A DNA stretch of 64,000 nucleotides from an uncultured Gammaproteobacteria bacterium. Lineage in GTDB: Bacteria; Pseudomonadota; Gammaproteobacteria; GCA-002705445; GCA-002716945. The notes under the pieces are model-generated. The model worked only from the letters and a program-made list of their open reading frames with translations, ran no database searches and was not told the DNA's origin. Position numbers and translations under genes: made by a program. Where the stretch lies: assembly GCA_905479195.1 (NCBI GenBank), contig CAJQLO010000001.1, forward strand, positions 618,694 through 682,693, in the 5' to 3' direction. The first letter of the stretch is position 1; each line of letters starts with the position of its first letter. This document shows positions 46,660-54,529 of the stretch, piece by piece.

Positions 46660-47142
46660 TCCTGCTCAATTATTCTTGGATGAGAATAAATAATAATATT
46701 TATAACCTTGGTCGCAACTTGTTGAGAATAAAATCTCTCGTTTGACCTTTATGGTGAACTTGATGGAGTATCTCATCGACAGAATGCTCTGTCTGGTTTT
46801 GAGCATTTACATACATAAAGTTTATAAATATCCCCATGATTTTAGAGATATATCCGTGATTTTTTTAATATTCCCATAATTTTAGAATAGCATGTTACAA
46901 AAAATAAACTAAATATAAATAAATTTATACTATTGACAAATACTTATATTAGGAGACTATTAATTACTTACTTTTAATAGATCTATATGTTTAAACCATA
47001 TTTTTTATAATCTAAATATAAAAGTCTTTTATGATTACAGATTAAATCAAGATATAATAAATCCAAAACAGAATTTAGTGGGATACAATATGGGAAAGCT
47101 AAACTTGAGTTTAATGACCACTGCCTTAAAAAAGAGAACTAA
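46660..47142. other. Gene-poor 483-bp gap with degenerate repeats and tiny ORFs
   Basis: No gene of normal length fits here. The gap holds (i) a 45-residue minus-strand frame at 46700-46837, coding-like at its end (HSVDEILHQVHHKGQ) but with no recognised family, perhaps a relic of a larger gene; (ii) three degenerate copies of a roughly 20-base unit at 46828-46889 (ATATCCCCATGATTTTAGA, ATATCCGTGATTTTTTTAA, ATTCCCATAATTTTAGAA); (iii) an 18-residue leader frame at 47090-47146 (MGKLNLSLMTTALKKRTK) whose stop overlaps the next gene's ATG by the ATGA pattern. Confidence 0.6.
46828..46889. repeat. Three degenerate tandem copies of a ~20-bp unit
   Basis: Successive copies starting near 46828, 46848 and 46868 share ATAT/T-CCC-TGATTTTAGA with several differences. 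There are no fixed spacers, so it is not a CRISPR array. They may be the remains of a binding-site cluster or a slipped repeat. Confidence 0.5.
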
Positions 47143-47724
47143 ATGACAACTAAAATAAATCAATGGAGTTCATTTGAGTCACGCATAAAAGGTTTGCTGT
47201 CTAAAGATTTAATAACCCATATAGAGATTGCGGAACTTTTTGAAATAATGCATACATATAATGCTGTGCCTAAGCTTATCCCAGAAGAATTAAGTCAATG
47301 GTGTAACAATACCTCTATTGAGCTTAGAAATAATTCTAGATCTTTGGATAAAGCTTTAGGACTTACTAAGGATGTAAGGCTAACGGATAATCTCGCTATG
47401 TCCATGGTAATTAATAATGTATGGTCTGAAATATTTGACGAGAAAACCAATGTAAATGCATTTGAAATCATAGCTAAGAAATATGATGTTGAAACAAAAT
47501 ATATAAAAAAAGGTTTTTTAGAACATTGGGAACATGGGCTAAACTATTATTTAGTCTTAAACATGAAGTCACTGTCTCCATTTGAAATAGGCCTTGTATG
47601 CTTTAATCTCAAATCACTGAAAGAGACAAATTTAGACCCTGATAATATGTTTGATAAAAATGGCGATGAAAAAAGAAAAGCTGCTATTGAAAAGTTTAAA
47701 AAGATGCAGAAAAAAAATAATTGA
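47143..47724 (+). CDS. Unknown alpha-helical protein
   Basis: 193 residues, mostly predicted helices, no signal peptide, no membrane segment, and a strongly basic C terminus (EKFKKMQKKNN). I recognise no family. Possible structural cues are ELFEIMHTYNAVPKLIPEELSQWC (about 29-52), a repeated Asn/Ser-rich helix, and FLEHWEHGLNYYLVLNMKSLSPFEIGLVC (about 125-155). It is one of few plus-strand genes here and is preceded by an 18-residue leader frame overlapping its ATG. Confidence 0.8.
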   Translation: MTTKINQWSSFESRIKGLLSKDLITHIEIAELFEIMHTYNAVPKLIPEELSQWCNNTSIELRNNSRSLDKALGLTKDVRLTDNLAMSMVINNVWSEIFDEKTNVNAFEIIAKKYDVETKYIKKGFLEHWEHGLNYYLVLNMKSLSPFEIGLVCFNLKSLKETNLDPDNMFDKNGDEKRKAAIEKFKKMQKKNN

Positions 47725-47735
47725 TAATCGTTTAA

Positions 47736-47876
47736 CTATTTAAACAAATCTCTTATCGTTGCTATTATAATAAAGAAATATAATCTCAGTTTAAAAAATG
47801 GTTTATCTTTAGAAAGTACTCTTAGCCTTCTATATTCAGACAAGCCGCAATCAGACTTAATAAATTTTTCAATCAT
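47736..47876 (-). CDS. Possible 46-residue basic protein
   Basis: A short frame starting MIEKFIKSDCGLSEYRRLR and ending in a hydrophobic/basic segment (YFFIIIATIRDLFK). Its ATG overlaps the stop of a 38-residue frame upstream in the ATGA pattern, the arrangement common in this window for real gene pairs. No family recognised. Confidence 0.35.
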   Translation of the reverse strand: MIEKFIKSDCGLSEYRRLRVLSKDKPFFKLRLYFFIIIATIRDLFK

Positions 47877-47989
47877 AAAAATATATTTAATAGTAAATAA
47901 ATAGCTAGGGAAACCATTGATGCTCCTATTAGTATTAATTTAATTGTTTCTAAAGTTAAAACTTTAATTGATTTATATTTTTCAACCAT
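47873..47989 (-). CDS. Possible 38-residue membrane peptide
   Basis: A short frame MVEKYKSIKVLTLETIKLIL continuing into a single hydrophobic segment (about 13-38). It overlaps the following 46-residue frame by ATGA. Unknown function; small single-pass membrane proteins are often missed in annotation. Confidence 0.35.
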   Translation of the reverse strand: MVEKYKSIKVLTLETIKLILIGASMVSLAIYLLLNIFL

Positions 47990-48010
47990 AATCTAAACAT
48001 TCAAAAATTT

Positions 48011-48697
48011 TTAAAAACTATAACTAACCGAGAATGCCCCGTAAGTTGTATCTTGATTTGAATTAGCAGCGGTACCCATGGCATTATCATTATTTATACC
48101 TAGTTTCACACCAAAATTTATATCATTTACAGAAAACCCTGTTGATACTTCATGGACAACATATTGCCATGCCCCAGAATATGTTCCATAGGTATAGTTA
48201 ATTGGACCCATTGGAACCGTAACTTGAAAATGCCAATAATCAGAGCTTGGCGATGTATCGTAGTCCCCTAAAACTACAGCATCAATAGAGAAGAAATCAA
48301 AGTCAGCACCAATGCCAACTTCATTATAATGTTGATCAATGCCATCGGTATATCGGTAAGCCGCTAAACCTACATACGCGGGTACAGCGAGTAGCTCAAA
48401 ATTATAACTTCCATATAAACTTATAAAAGCTTCGCCTTCATTATAAGTAGCCCCACCCTTTCTATCCCTTAAATCTGCATATCCAGCACTTAAATATACT
48501 GGTCCTGAAGTATAGGAAACATTACCATAAAGAACAGATGCGGCTTGAAATGACCCTCTTATCCAATACTCTGACATATAGCCAATAGTGTATTGAATAT
48601 TTTTAGTGCTGACTGAATCCTCGCTTTTTCCACCTGAGTATACATAAGATGGATGGATGGAAAAAATAATTAAAAAGAATAATGCTTTATAACGCAT
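48011..48697 (-). CDS. TorF/Gcw_chp-like outer-membrane protein
   Basis: 228 residues with a Sec signal (about 1-21, cut near VYSGG). The mature part alternates short beta strands and turns and ends in YGAFSVSYSF with a terminal Phe, the usual signal for outer-membrane beta-barrel assembly. The repeated YxxGYMSEYWIRG, LSAGYADLRDR and NYTYGTYSGAW segments fit the Gcw_chp/TorF family of small putative porins. Substrate unknown. Confidence 0.75.
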   Translation of the reverse strand: MRYKALFFLIIFSIHPSYVYSGGKSEDSVSTKNIQYTIGYMSEYWIRGSFQAASVLYGNVSYTSGPVYLSAGYADLRDRKGGATYNEGEAFISLYGSYNFELLAVPAYVGLAAYRYTDGIDQHYNEVGIGADFDFFSIDAVVLGDYDTSPSSDYWHFQVTVPMGPINYTYGTYSGAWQYVVHEVSTGFSVNDINFGVKLGINNDNAMGTAANSNQDTTYGAFSVSYSF

Positions 48698-48841
48698 ATC
48701 TATCTCTAGCTAATTTGTTAAATGATTCAAACCTAGTCATATTAAAATAATTATACATATTATAGATATAGCACTATAAAATTTAATGCTAAAGAGATTA
48801 TTTGAGTTTATACGCTATATAAGCAAAATCTTATACGCAGA

Positions 48842-49840
48842 TTATTCTGTTATCATATTCCAGAGTTTAACATATGTAGACATATCACTGCGTCTATTGA
48901 AAATTCTTTTGATATGTACTTCGTTGCCTGCATCCGGGTTCAACTCTATCCCCCATAACCCATGCCCCTCATTTGGAAGCATAGAATAACGAATGTCAAT
49001 TATTTGATTTGGGTTATTCTGAGACATTGCAATATAGCCATTTGAAAACCATCGAAATCTTTCAATGTCTTTTGCTTGCTGTGATTTTTTATTTAACCAA
49101 GGAAATGATTCATTAATATTAAATTTTTTTATCTTCACCCCCTCTATGATTCTAGTATTTAATCCAGTTCTAACTGCATCGATATAATAATGTGTTTGCG
49201 TTGTATAAATAGTTTTCCAAACAATAATATTTGCAAAACTTGGTTTTGCCTCAATATTTATAACCTCATGTCCACGCGACTGAGCCAATTGTTTTCCTAT
49301 CTCTATCGCTCTATCCTTTTGAATGAATCCTAGTGAGCTGTACATCAAGACCCATGATAAGGCTGCATATGAATACTTCTTATTATTTTTTATAATTGCA
49401 AATAAAATTAAAAATAATATGGGCAAAGTAAATAATGGGTCAATAATAGAAATTGTATTCCACGCAATTCTGTCATTCGTAAACGGCCAAAATAATTGAG
49501 TACCATAAGTTGTGCATGCATCAAGTAGACCATGAGTAGCGTAACCCAATGTTGAATAAATGTAAGCTTGCTTGAAAGATATATCTTTTTTCTGTAAAAA
49601 TAAATAGTAAAAAAATAATGCACATATTAACCCACCAAATGGCATAAATAATATTGAGTGAGTAAACTGTCTATGAAATTCTAATGAGAGCAATGGATCT
49701 TGCGAAGATTTAATAAATATATCTAAATCAGCAGACATGCCTGCAAAAAATCCTAAAAAACTAGCAATTAGAAGATGTTTACGGCTAGCAGTTTGCTGAG
49801 CAGCAACTACACCAGCAACACCTTGCGATAATGGATCCAT
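48842..49840 (-). CDS. YdjM-like membrane-bound metal-dependent hydrolase family protein
   Basis: 332 residues. The N terminus MDPLSQGVAGVVAAQQ, SADLD (about 37), FHRQFTHSILFMPF (about 54-67) and GYATHGLLDACTTYGTQLFWPF (about 98-119) give the His/Asp series typical of the YdjM/LexA-regulated membrane hydrolase family (DUF457). Five or so membrane helices occupy residues 20-180. The C-terminal 150 residues are soluble, in contrast to the short E. coli YdjM. Downstream of a free-standing sigma 1.1-like gene on the same strand. Confidence 0.85.
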   Translation of the reverse strand: MDPLSQGVAGVVAAQQTASRKHLLIASFLGFFAGMSADLDIFIKSSQDPLLSLEFHRQFTHSILFMPFGGLICALFFYYLFLQKKDISFKQAYIYSTLGYATHGLLDACTTYGTQLFWPFTNDRIAWNTISIIDPLFTLPILFLILFAIIKNNKKYSYAALSWVLMYSSLGFIQKDRAIEIGKQLAQSRGHEVINIEAKPSFANIIVWKTIYTTQTHYYIDAVRTGLNTRIIEGVKIKKFNINESFPWLNKKSQQAKDIERFRWFSNGYIAMSQNNPNQIIDIRYSMLPNEGHGLWGIELNPDAGNEVHIKRIFNRRSDMSTYVKLWNMITE

Positions 49841-49864
49841 CCTTTTTCTCCTAGTAAATAAAAA

Positions 49865-50152
49865 TTAATTTTTATCTTTATCTGTATCTGATGGTTTTAC
49901 AAATGCCTCATGACTTCCATCACTTAAGCTCTGCAAAATTTTTATAGCTTCTTCGCCGGACAAATATTTATACTCATCATATTCATTTGGAAAATTAACA
50001 ATCTGTATTTCCATTCCTTCTAAAGTTTCAACCACATATTGTCTGTCAGCTATGGAAAAATCTAGGAGACACTCATTCAAGGTTTCATTGAGAATGTACC
50101 CAATTTCTTTACCCTGACGAATTAATTTTTTAAGTTTTTCCTTATTATCCAT
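49865..50152 (-). CDS. Free-standing sigma-70 region 1.1-like protein
   Basis: 95 residues. LKKLIRQGKEIGYILNETL and FSIADRQYVVETLEGMEIQIV (about 5-55) follow the pattern of region 1.1 of RpoD (LKxLVxRGKExGYLTxxEVN then DQIEDIIxMINDMGIQV). The rest is acidic and ends EAFVKPSDTDKDKN. No sigma regions 1.2-4 follow. Region 1.1 occupies the DNA channel of RNA polymerase until promoter melting, so a separate copy might bind RNAP or a sigma factor; no function is demonstrated. It lies 26 bases upstream of the YdjM-like gene. Confidence 0.75.
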   Translation of the reverse strand: MDNKEKLKKLIRQGKEIGYILNETLNECLLDFSIADRQYVVETLEGMEIQIVNFPNEYDEYKYLSGEEAIKILQSLSDGSHEAFVKPSDTDKDKN

Positions 50153-50190
50153 AATGACTATATTTTAACCAAAAATACATGGATCAAGCA

Positions 50191-50331
50191 TTACCAATGT
50201 GGAGGCTTGTCTTTTGCATAATCCATATCTTCTTCTATCTTATCTCCATATTTATCAAAAACAGGCTTCTTGTCCTTTTCTTTCTTTTTAATTTCCTTGT
50301 CTGTTTTCTTATCTTTGGTTATTTTTTTCAT
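50191..50331 (-). CDS. Possible 46-residue lysine-rich protein
   Basis: A frame with very lysine-rich N terminus (MKKITKDKKTDKEIKKKEK) followed by KPVFDKYGDKIEEDMDYAKDKPPHW. The aromatic and acidic C-terminal half looks coding rather than random. It overlaps the upstream 54-residue frame by ATGA. I considered the DUF1674/SDHAF4 pattern but the RYGDWE motif is absent. Confidence 0.5.
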   Translation of the reverse strand: MKKITKDKKTDKEIKKKEKDKKPVFDKYGDKIEEDMDYAKDKPPHW

Positions 50332-50492
50332 AAAAATTTATAATAGAAATCTGCATCAGTGCACTCATATGAATATGAGAATATACATTGAATATATAAT
50401 AATATATTAAAATTCAAGAGAATTGCCAGGATATTAATAAAAATAAATGTCAAAACAGTAATGGCGACAATATTTGTTATTTTTTTTAACAT
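50328..50492 (-). CDS. Possible 54-residue single-pass membrane protein
   Basis: A frame MLKKITNIVAITVLTFIFIN with a membrane segment at about 7-35 and two Cys in the tail (IQCIFSYSYECTDADFYY). The ATG lies 3 bases after the alkA-like stop and the stop overlaps the next small frame, so an operon alkA-54aa-46aa is plausible. No known family. Confidence 0.4.
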   Translation of the reverse strand: MLKKITNIVAITVLTFIFINILAILLNFNILLYIQCIFSYSYECTDADFYYKFL

Positions 50493-50495
50493 AAG

Positions 50496-51131
50496 CTAAT
50501 ACTGTACAACCTCAGGATCAATAATTCTCCAAATATACCATACGGCAACAGTTTTATAACATCCCCATTTTTCTGAAACCTTTAATAAATTCTCTAGTTT
50601 TGGCTCTTTTATGCCATACATTTTAATCGCACTATTTACAAAGCCTATATCTGCTAATGGCATGATATTGGGTCTATTTAATTGAAACATTAAATACATT
50701 TGAGCTGTCCATTCCCCTATCCCTTTTAGCTCACACAACCTTTTAATCACATCTTCATCTGTCATATTCCTGAAACCATAGAAATAATTGGGGTTTGTAA
50801 CAAATTTAGAAGCTAAAATAGTTAAATATTCAACTTTTTGCCTAGATAAACCTGAATTTTTTAGCTTAATATTCCCTGCTAAATATACCTTTTTTGGAGT
50901 AAAGCCATTAATATTTAATTTAAGTTTTTTTAGAACACTTGAGGCTGCAGCTACAGATATTTGTTGTCCAATAATTGCATTAGCTAATGTTTGAAATGGA
51001 GTAGAATTTCTCGTCAAATAATGTTTATTATCAACACTTTCTATAACTTTTCTCAAAATATAATCATTCTTAATTAAATATTTTTTAGCTTTTTCCCAGT
51101 ATATTGGCTTGGTATTATATTTGTTATTCAT
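50496..51131 (-). CDS. DNA-3-methyladenine glycosylase II (AlkA-like)
   Basis: 211 residues, HhH-GPD superfamily. Removes alkylated bases. TPFQTLANAIIGQQISVAAAS (about 41-61), the hairpin LCELKGIGEWTAQMYLMF (about 133-150) and the catalytic Asp in PLADIGFVNSAIKMYG (about 160) are visible. It lacks the N-terminal AlkA domain, as in the short bacterial Mag-type group. Confidence 0.93.
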   Translation of the reverse strand: MNNKYNTKPIYWEKAKKYLIKNDYILRKVIESVDNKHYLTRNSTPFQTLANAIIGQQISVAAASSVLKKLKLNINGFTPKKVYLAGNIKLKNSGLSRQKVEYLTILASKFVTNPNYFYGFRNMTDEDVIKRLCELKGIGEWTAQMYLMFQLNRPNIMPLADIGFVNSAIKMYGIKEPKLENLLKVSEKWGCYKTVAVWYIWRIIDPEVVQY

Positions 51132-51157
51132 AGAAATATAGGATAAATCATAAAAAA

Positions 51158-51178
51158 AGAGACGCTTTAAGCGTCTCT
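51158..51178. terminator. Bidirectional-looking intrinsic terminator
   Basis: AGAGACGC-TTTAA-GCGTCTCT forms a perfect 8-bp stem. A run of A (51152-51157) before it gives a U tract for minus-strand transcripts coming from the DUF2892 and isc genes. Confidence 0.85.
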
Positions 51179-51200
51179 TAATTTAGTAAATACTAAGTTA

Positions 51201-51413
51201 TTATTGATTTTTCATTGTATTGATTCCAAACGGAAGATACATTGGGCACCAACCCAAAGATCCAGTAAGAATTGGAACTATTCCAATTAATCCCCATGGC
51301 ATTGGAATCATTCCAGCCATTGTAAAGTATAGTATAGCTATACCTGCGACGACTCTTATCATACGTTCCATTCCACCAACATTTGTACTCATTGTTTTAG
51401 GTGTTGTTCCCAT
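51201..51413 (-). CDS. DUF2892 small inner-membrane protein
   Basis: 70 residues with the DUF2892 pattern: NVGGMERMIRVVAGIAILYF, a first helix (about 16-36), then PWGLIGIVPILTGSLGWCPMYLPFGI with the Cys-Pro in the loop. Related domains occur alone or behind rhodanese domains (YgaP) and are linked to sulfur trafficking, though no reaction is established. The strong terminator at 51158-51178 ends its transcript. Confidence 0.85.
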   Translation of the reverse strand: MGTTPKTMSTNVGGMERMIRVVAGIAILYFTMAGMIPMPWGLIGIVPILTGSLGWCPMYLPFGINTMKNQ

Positions 51414-51485
51414 TATATTGTCTCCTCTAAATTAACTTAATAACATTATAGGCAAATAACAGTCATATATTCAATATATAACTAC

Positions 51486-51866
51486 TTATTTAGCCTTATT
51501 TTTATAATCTTCAATTGCAGCTGTTATTGCGTCCTCAGCAAGAACCGAGCAATGAATTTTAACGGGTGGCAGAGCTAATTCCTCAGCAATATCTGAGTTC
51601 TTTATTAAAGAAGCCTCAGTTAAAGATTTTCCTTTAACCCATTCAGTCAACAATGAGCTTGATGCTATTGCAGATCCACAGCCATATGTTTTAAACTTCG
51701 CATCTTCAATGACACCATCATCATTTACTTTAATTTGAAGTCTCATTACATCACCACACGCTGGTGCACCAACCATTCCAGTGCCCACAGTCGTATCATC
51801 CTTATCAAACGTACCCACATTACGTGGATTTTCATAATGATCCAATACTTTATCGCTATAAGCCAT
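51486..51866 (-). CDS. iscU: Iron-sulfur cluster scaffold IscU
   Basis: 126 residues. The three ligand Cys are in APACGDVM (about 37), TYGCGSAIASSS (about 63) and IHCSVLAEDA (about 106). LPPVK (about 99-103), the HscA recognition motif, is present, so an HscA/HscB pair probably exists elsewhere. It starts 20 bases after iscR with a good GGAGA site. The usual iscS between iscR and iscU is missing, as are iscA, hscBA and fdx after it; a DUF2892 gene follows instead. Confidence 0.97.
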   Translation of the reverse strand: MAYSDKVLDHYENPRNVGTFDKDDTTVGTGMVGAPACGDVMRLQIKVNDDGVIEDAKFKTYGCGSAIASSSLLTEWVKGKSLTEASLIKNSDIAEELALPPVKIHCSVLAEDAITAAIEDYKNKAK

Positions 51867-51886
51867 CTATATTTCTCCGGTTAATC

Positions 51887-52342
51887 TCAAATTCTATTTA
51901 CCATTACCTCTTCTATTACGTCATCTATCATTGACTCGGTCTGAGCTGATTCTGACATATTTACAGAGCTATTCTCCGTTATTAGACTGCCAAGAGTAAC
52001 AGTTTCTAAGTAGTTACACAGCTTAGCACTGAATGTAGACCAAATCACCTCATCTTTCCTTTCAGAGGCCTCCTTTTGCTCAACATCACTATTAATTGCA
52101 TTAATAATTTGCGCTATGGTGATATTTTCAGGTTCATCTGAAAGTTTGTAGCCGCCACCTGGGCCGCGTATTCCAGACACTAGATTGTTTTTTCTTAGTA
52201 GAGCAAACAATTGCTCCAGATATGATAAAGAAATTCCCTGGTACTTTGCTATTTCTAACAATGTTTTTGGCTCTTTTGAAGTATTTAAAGCGATATTGAT
52301 CATAGCCTTAATCGCATATCGTCCTTTTGCTGATAATTTCAT
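51887..52342 (-). CDS. iscR: IscR-like Rrf2 regulator without cluster cysteines
   Basis: 151 residues, Rrf2 family. The winged helix MKLSAKGRYAIKAMINIAL, ISLSYLEQLFALLRKNNLVSGIRGPGGGYKLS closely follows E. coli IscR, including the DNA-reading helix. The cluster loop that in IscR has Cys92, Cys98 and Cys104 reads about SDVEQKEASERKDEVIWS with no Cys. Only one Cys (KLCNYLE) lies further along. It should therefore be unable to bind [2Fe-2S] in the IscR way. Adjacent iscU supports its isc role. It would act as an apo-IscR-type DNA binder. Confidence 0.9.
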   Translation of the reverse strand: MKLSAKGRYAIKAMINIALNTSKEPKTLLEIAKYQGISLSYLEQLFALLRKNNLVSGIRGPGGGYKLSDEPENITIAQIINAINSDVEQKEASERKDEVIWSTFSAKLCNYLETVTLGSLITENSSVNMSESAQTESMIDDVIEEVMVNRI

Positions 52343-52463
52343 CTTAACTCTCCTTTTAAGTTTTCAATTACCCCTTAATGAATATGTTATGGGATAAATT
52401 TATGATTTACAAGACTTTCGATCAAACTAAATATTGGCCTAAATATTATATTACTTATGTATA

Positions 52464-52892
52464 CTATTGATATGTCTTGTTATTTTTCAATATGCTCTTT
52501 AACCAAAAATAAATATTTAGATTAATTCTAATCTTATTGGTGATATTTTCATCAAAATCTCTATTCTGCCCTAGAGATTTAACCTCAAGTAATCTTGCAT
52601 CTTTATATAAAGTAAACACAAGGTGAGGTTTAATTGAGTAACTATTTCCTGGGTGAAAAGGAGACTTATATTTATAGTAAAATCTAAATATATCCGTGTA
52701 CCTAGTTATTGTAATAGGCTCGTATTGCATGACATTGTTATTGAATATAATTGTAGACATAGAATTACTATCCCTGAGTGTAGTTATTACCTTTTTAAAA
52801 AGATAATAATTATTTTCATAGATCTTCATAAGATGATCAAAATTCATAATCTTAAAATCATCTTCTTGTCTAGAGGCGTTAGTTATATTCAT
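52464..52892 (-). CDS. DUF1249 (YqiB-like) protein
   Basis: 142 residues. MNFDHLMKIYENNYYLFKKVI (from Met 16), RYTDIFRFYYKY and HLVFTLYKDARLLEVKSL fit the DUF1249 family (E. coli YqiB). The family N terminus suggests the real start may be 52847 rather than 52892. Role unknown. It is divergent from infA across a 62-base gap. Confidence 0.75.
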   Translation of the reverse strand: MNITNASRQEDDFKIMNFDHLMKIYENNYYLFKKVITTLRDSNSMSTIIFNNNVMQYEPITITRYTDIFRFYYKYKSPFHPGNSYSIKPHLVFTLYKDARLLEVKSLGQNRDFDENITNKIRINLNIYFWLKSILKNNKTYQ

Positions 52893-52954
52893 ACACTATT
52901 AACCCAAACTTTGTTATACTGAACCAACTTCTAATTTACAGTTTAAAATAAATT

Positions 52955-53173
52955 ATGTCAAAAGATGAGCAAATAGAAATGGGCGGCAAAGTTATTGAAA
53001 CTTTACCCAATACTATGTTTAAAGTTGAGCTGGAAAATGGACATGTTGTAACTGCTCATATTTCTGGAAAAATAAGAAAGCACTATATACGAATTCTTAG
53101 AGGCGATAAAGTTATGGTGGCATTAACGCCATATGATCTATCGAAGGGTAGAATTATCTTTAGAGACAAATAA
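52955..53173 (+). CDS. infA: Translation initiation factor IF-1
   Basis: 72 residues, OB-fold, binds the 30S A site. [20 protein letters not shown] and [32 protein letters not shown] are canonical; RGRIIFR-like C terminus (KGRIIFRDK) is present. Its stop is 2 bases from the icd stop on the other strand. Confidence 0.98.
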   Translation: MSKDEQIEMGGKVIETLPNTMFKVELENGHVVTAHISGKIRKHYIRILRGDKVMVALTPYDLSKGRIIFRDK

Positions 53174-53175
53174 GA

Positions 53176-54495
53176 TTACATATTATCTATAACTGCATCA
53201 CCAAAACCTTCTGTACTAACTAAAGTCGCACCAGGAACGAGTGTCATTAATTCTTTTTGAATTTCTTCTGCAGTATGCTTCTCTTTAGACTTTGGTCTTA
53301 TAAATTTTCTTCCTGCTCTTACGCGAGCCAAATCAAAGGTGAGTTGTTTTTTTTGAATCGCTCCTTTCACTCCTTTAAGAACAAAGTCTGCTGCTTCATC
53401 CCAACCAATATATCTAAGCATCATTTCGCCAGATAATATAATTGAACTTGGATTAACTCTATTTTTTCCCGCAAAAGATTCTGCTGAACCATGAGTGGCT
53501 TCAAAAACAGCTATGCCCTTCCCTATATTGGCACCAGGCGCTATCCCTATTCCGCCCACTTGTGCAGCTAATGCATCTGATATATAGTCACCATTCAAAT
53601 TAAGTGTCGCAATAACCTCATGTTGCTCTGGTACTAGAATTATTTGCTGAAGAAAATTATCAGCTATACAATCTTTAACTGTTAGAACATGATTTGTTTT
53701 AGGATTTAAAATCGAATAAGTCCCATCTTTATTTAAAGTACCATTGTATTTATCTTTTACAAGACCATATGCCCAATCCCTAAAAGCACCTTCTGTATAC
53801 TTCATGATGTTACCTTTATGAACGATAGTTAAGAAATCTTTTTTTTCATTCAATGCATACTCAATAGCCATGTTGATGAGTCTTTCCGACCCTTCTTGAG
53901 ATACTGGCTTGATTCCTATTCCGCAATTATCTTCAAAACGGAATGGTGATTCCCCAAGCTCTTCTTTAATAAATTTAATTATTTTCTTAGCTCCTTCTGA
54001 GTTTGGTTTCCACTCAATTCCAGTATAGAGATCCTCTGTATTTTCCCTGAATACAGTCATATCAGTTAAATTTGACTCAACCATAGGACTACTTGTTCCT
54101 GGGAAATATCTAATTGGTCTAACACATGCATATAAGTCAAGTTTCTGCCTTATGGTTACATTCAAAGATTTAAATCCATTGCCGATTGGTGTAGTTAGAG
54201 GTCCTTTGATAGATACTCTATATTTCTTCATTGCATCAAGAGTTTCTTGAGGAAGCAGTTCATTGTTGCTTTCTTTTGCTTGCTGGCCAGCATATATCTC
54301 CATCCATTTGATTTCTTTGGAGACACCATATGCTTTCCCAATTGCATAGTTTAATACTCTTTTCATAACTGGTGTGACATCCATTCCGATGCCATCACCA
54401 ATTATGTAAGGTATGATAGGTTTATCAGGGGTATTTATCGCTCCTTTTTCAAACGATATTACCTGTCCGCCATTAGGTACATTATATTTAATCAT
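53176..54495 (-). CDS. icd: Isocitrate dehydrogenase, E. coli-type fold, cofactor uncertain
   Basis: 439 residues, about 20 longer than E. coli Icd. IKGPLTTPIGNGFKSLNVTIRQKLDLYACVRP keeps the active-site Ser (E. coli S113) and Arg set. FEDNCGIGIKPVS and LNGDYISDALAAQVGG bind isocitrate and metal. In the cofactor loop ATHGSAESFAGKNRVNP, the E. coli NADP determinants Lys344 and Tyr345 appear as Ser and Phe, while the later Arg (R395) is kept and Tyr391 is Phe. An extra segment before the C terminus (about 395-420) is rich in Lys/Glu. It follows aceA after 34 bases. Confidence 0.95.
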   Translation of the reverse strand: MIKYNVPNGGQVISFEKGAINTPDKPIIPYIIGDGIGMDVTPVMKRVLNYAIGKAYGVSKEIKWMEIYAGQQAKESNNELLPQETLDAMKKYRVSIKGPLTTPIGNGFKSLNVTIRQKLDLYACVRPIRYFPGTSSPMVESNLTDMTVFRENTEDLYTGIEWKPNSEGAKKIIKFIKEELGESPFRFEDNCGIGIKPVSQEGSERLINMAIEYALNEKKDFLTIVHKGNIMKYTEGAFRDWAYGLVKDKYNGTLNKDGTYSILNPKTNHVLTVKDCIADNFLQQIILVPEQHEVIATLNLNGDYISDALAAQVGGIGIAPGANIGKGIAVFEATHGSAESFAGKNRVNPSSIILSGEMMLRYIGWDEAADFVLKGVKGAIQKKQLTFDLARVRAGRKFIRPKSKEKHTAEEIQKELMTLVPGATLVSTEGFGDAVIDNM

Positions 54496-54529
54496 ATAAC
54501 CTACTTAGTTTGAAAAAAAAGTATATTGA

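Noticed and set aside
46828-46889. CRISPR array
   Set aside because: Copies are degenerate, adjacent and without unique spacers; no cas genes in the window.
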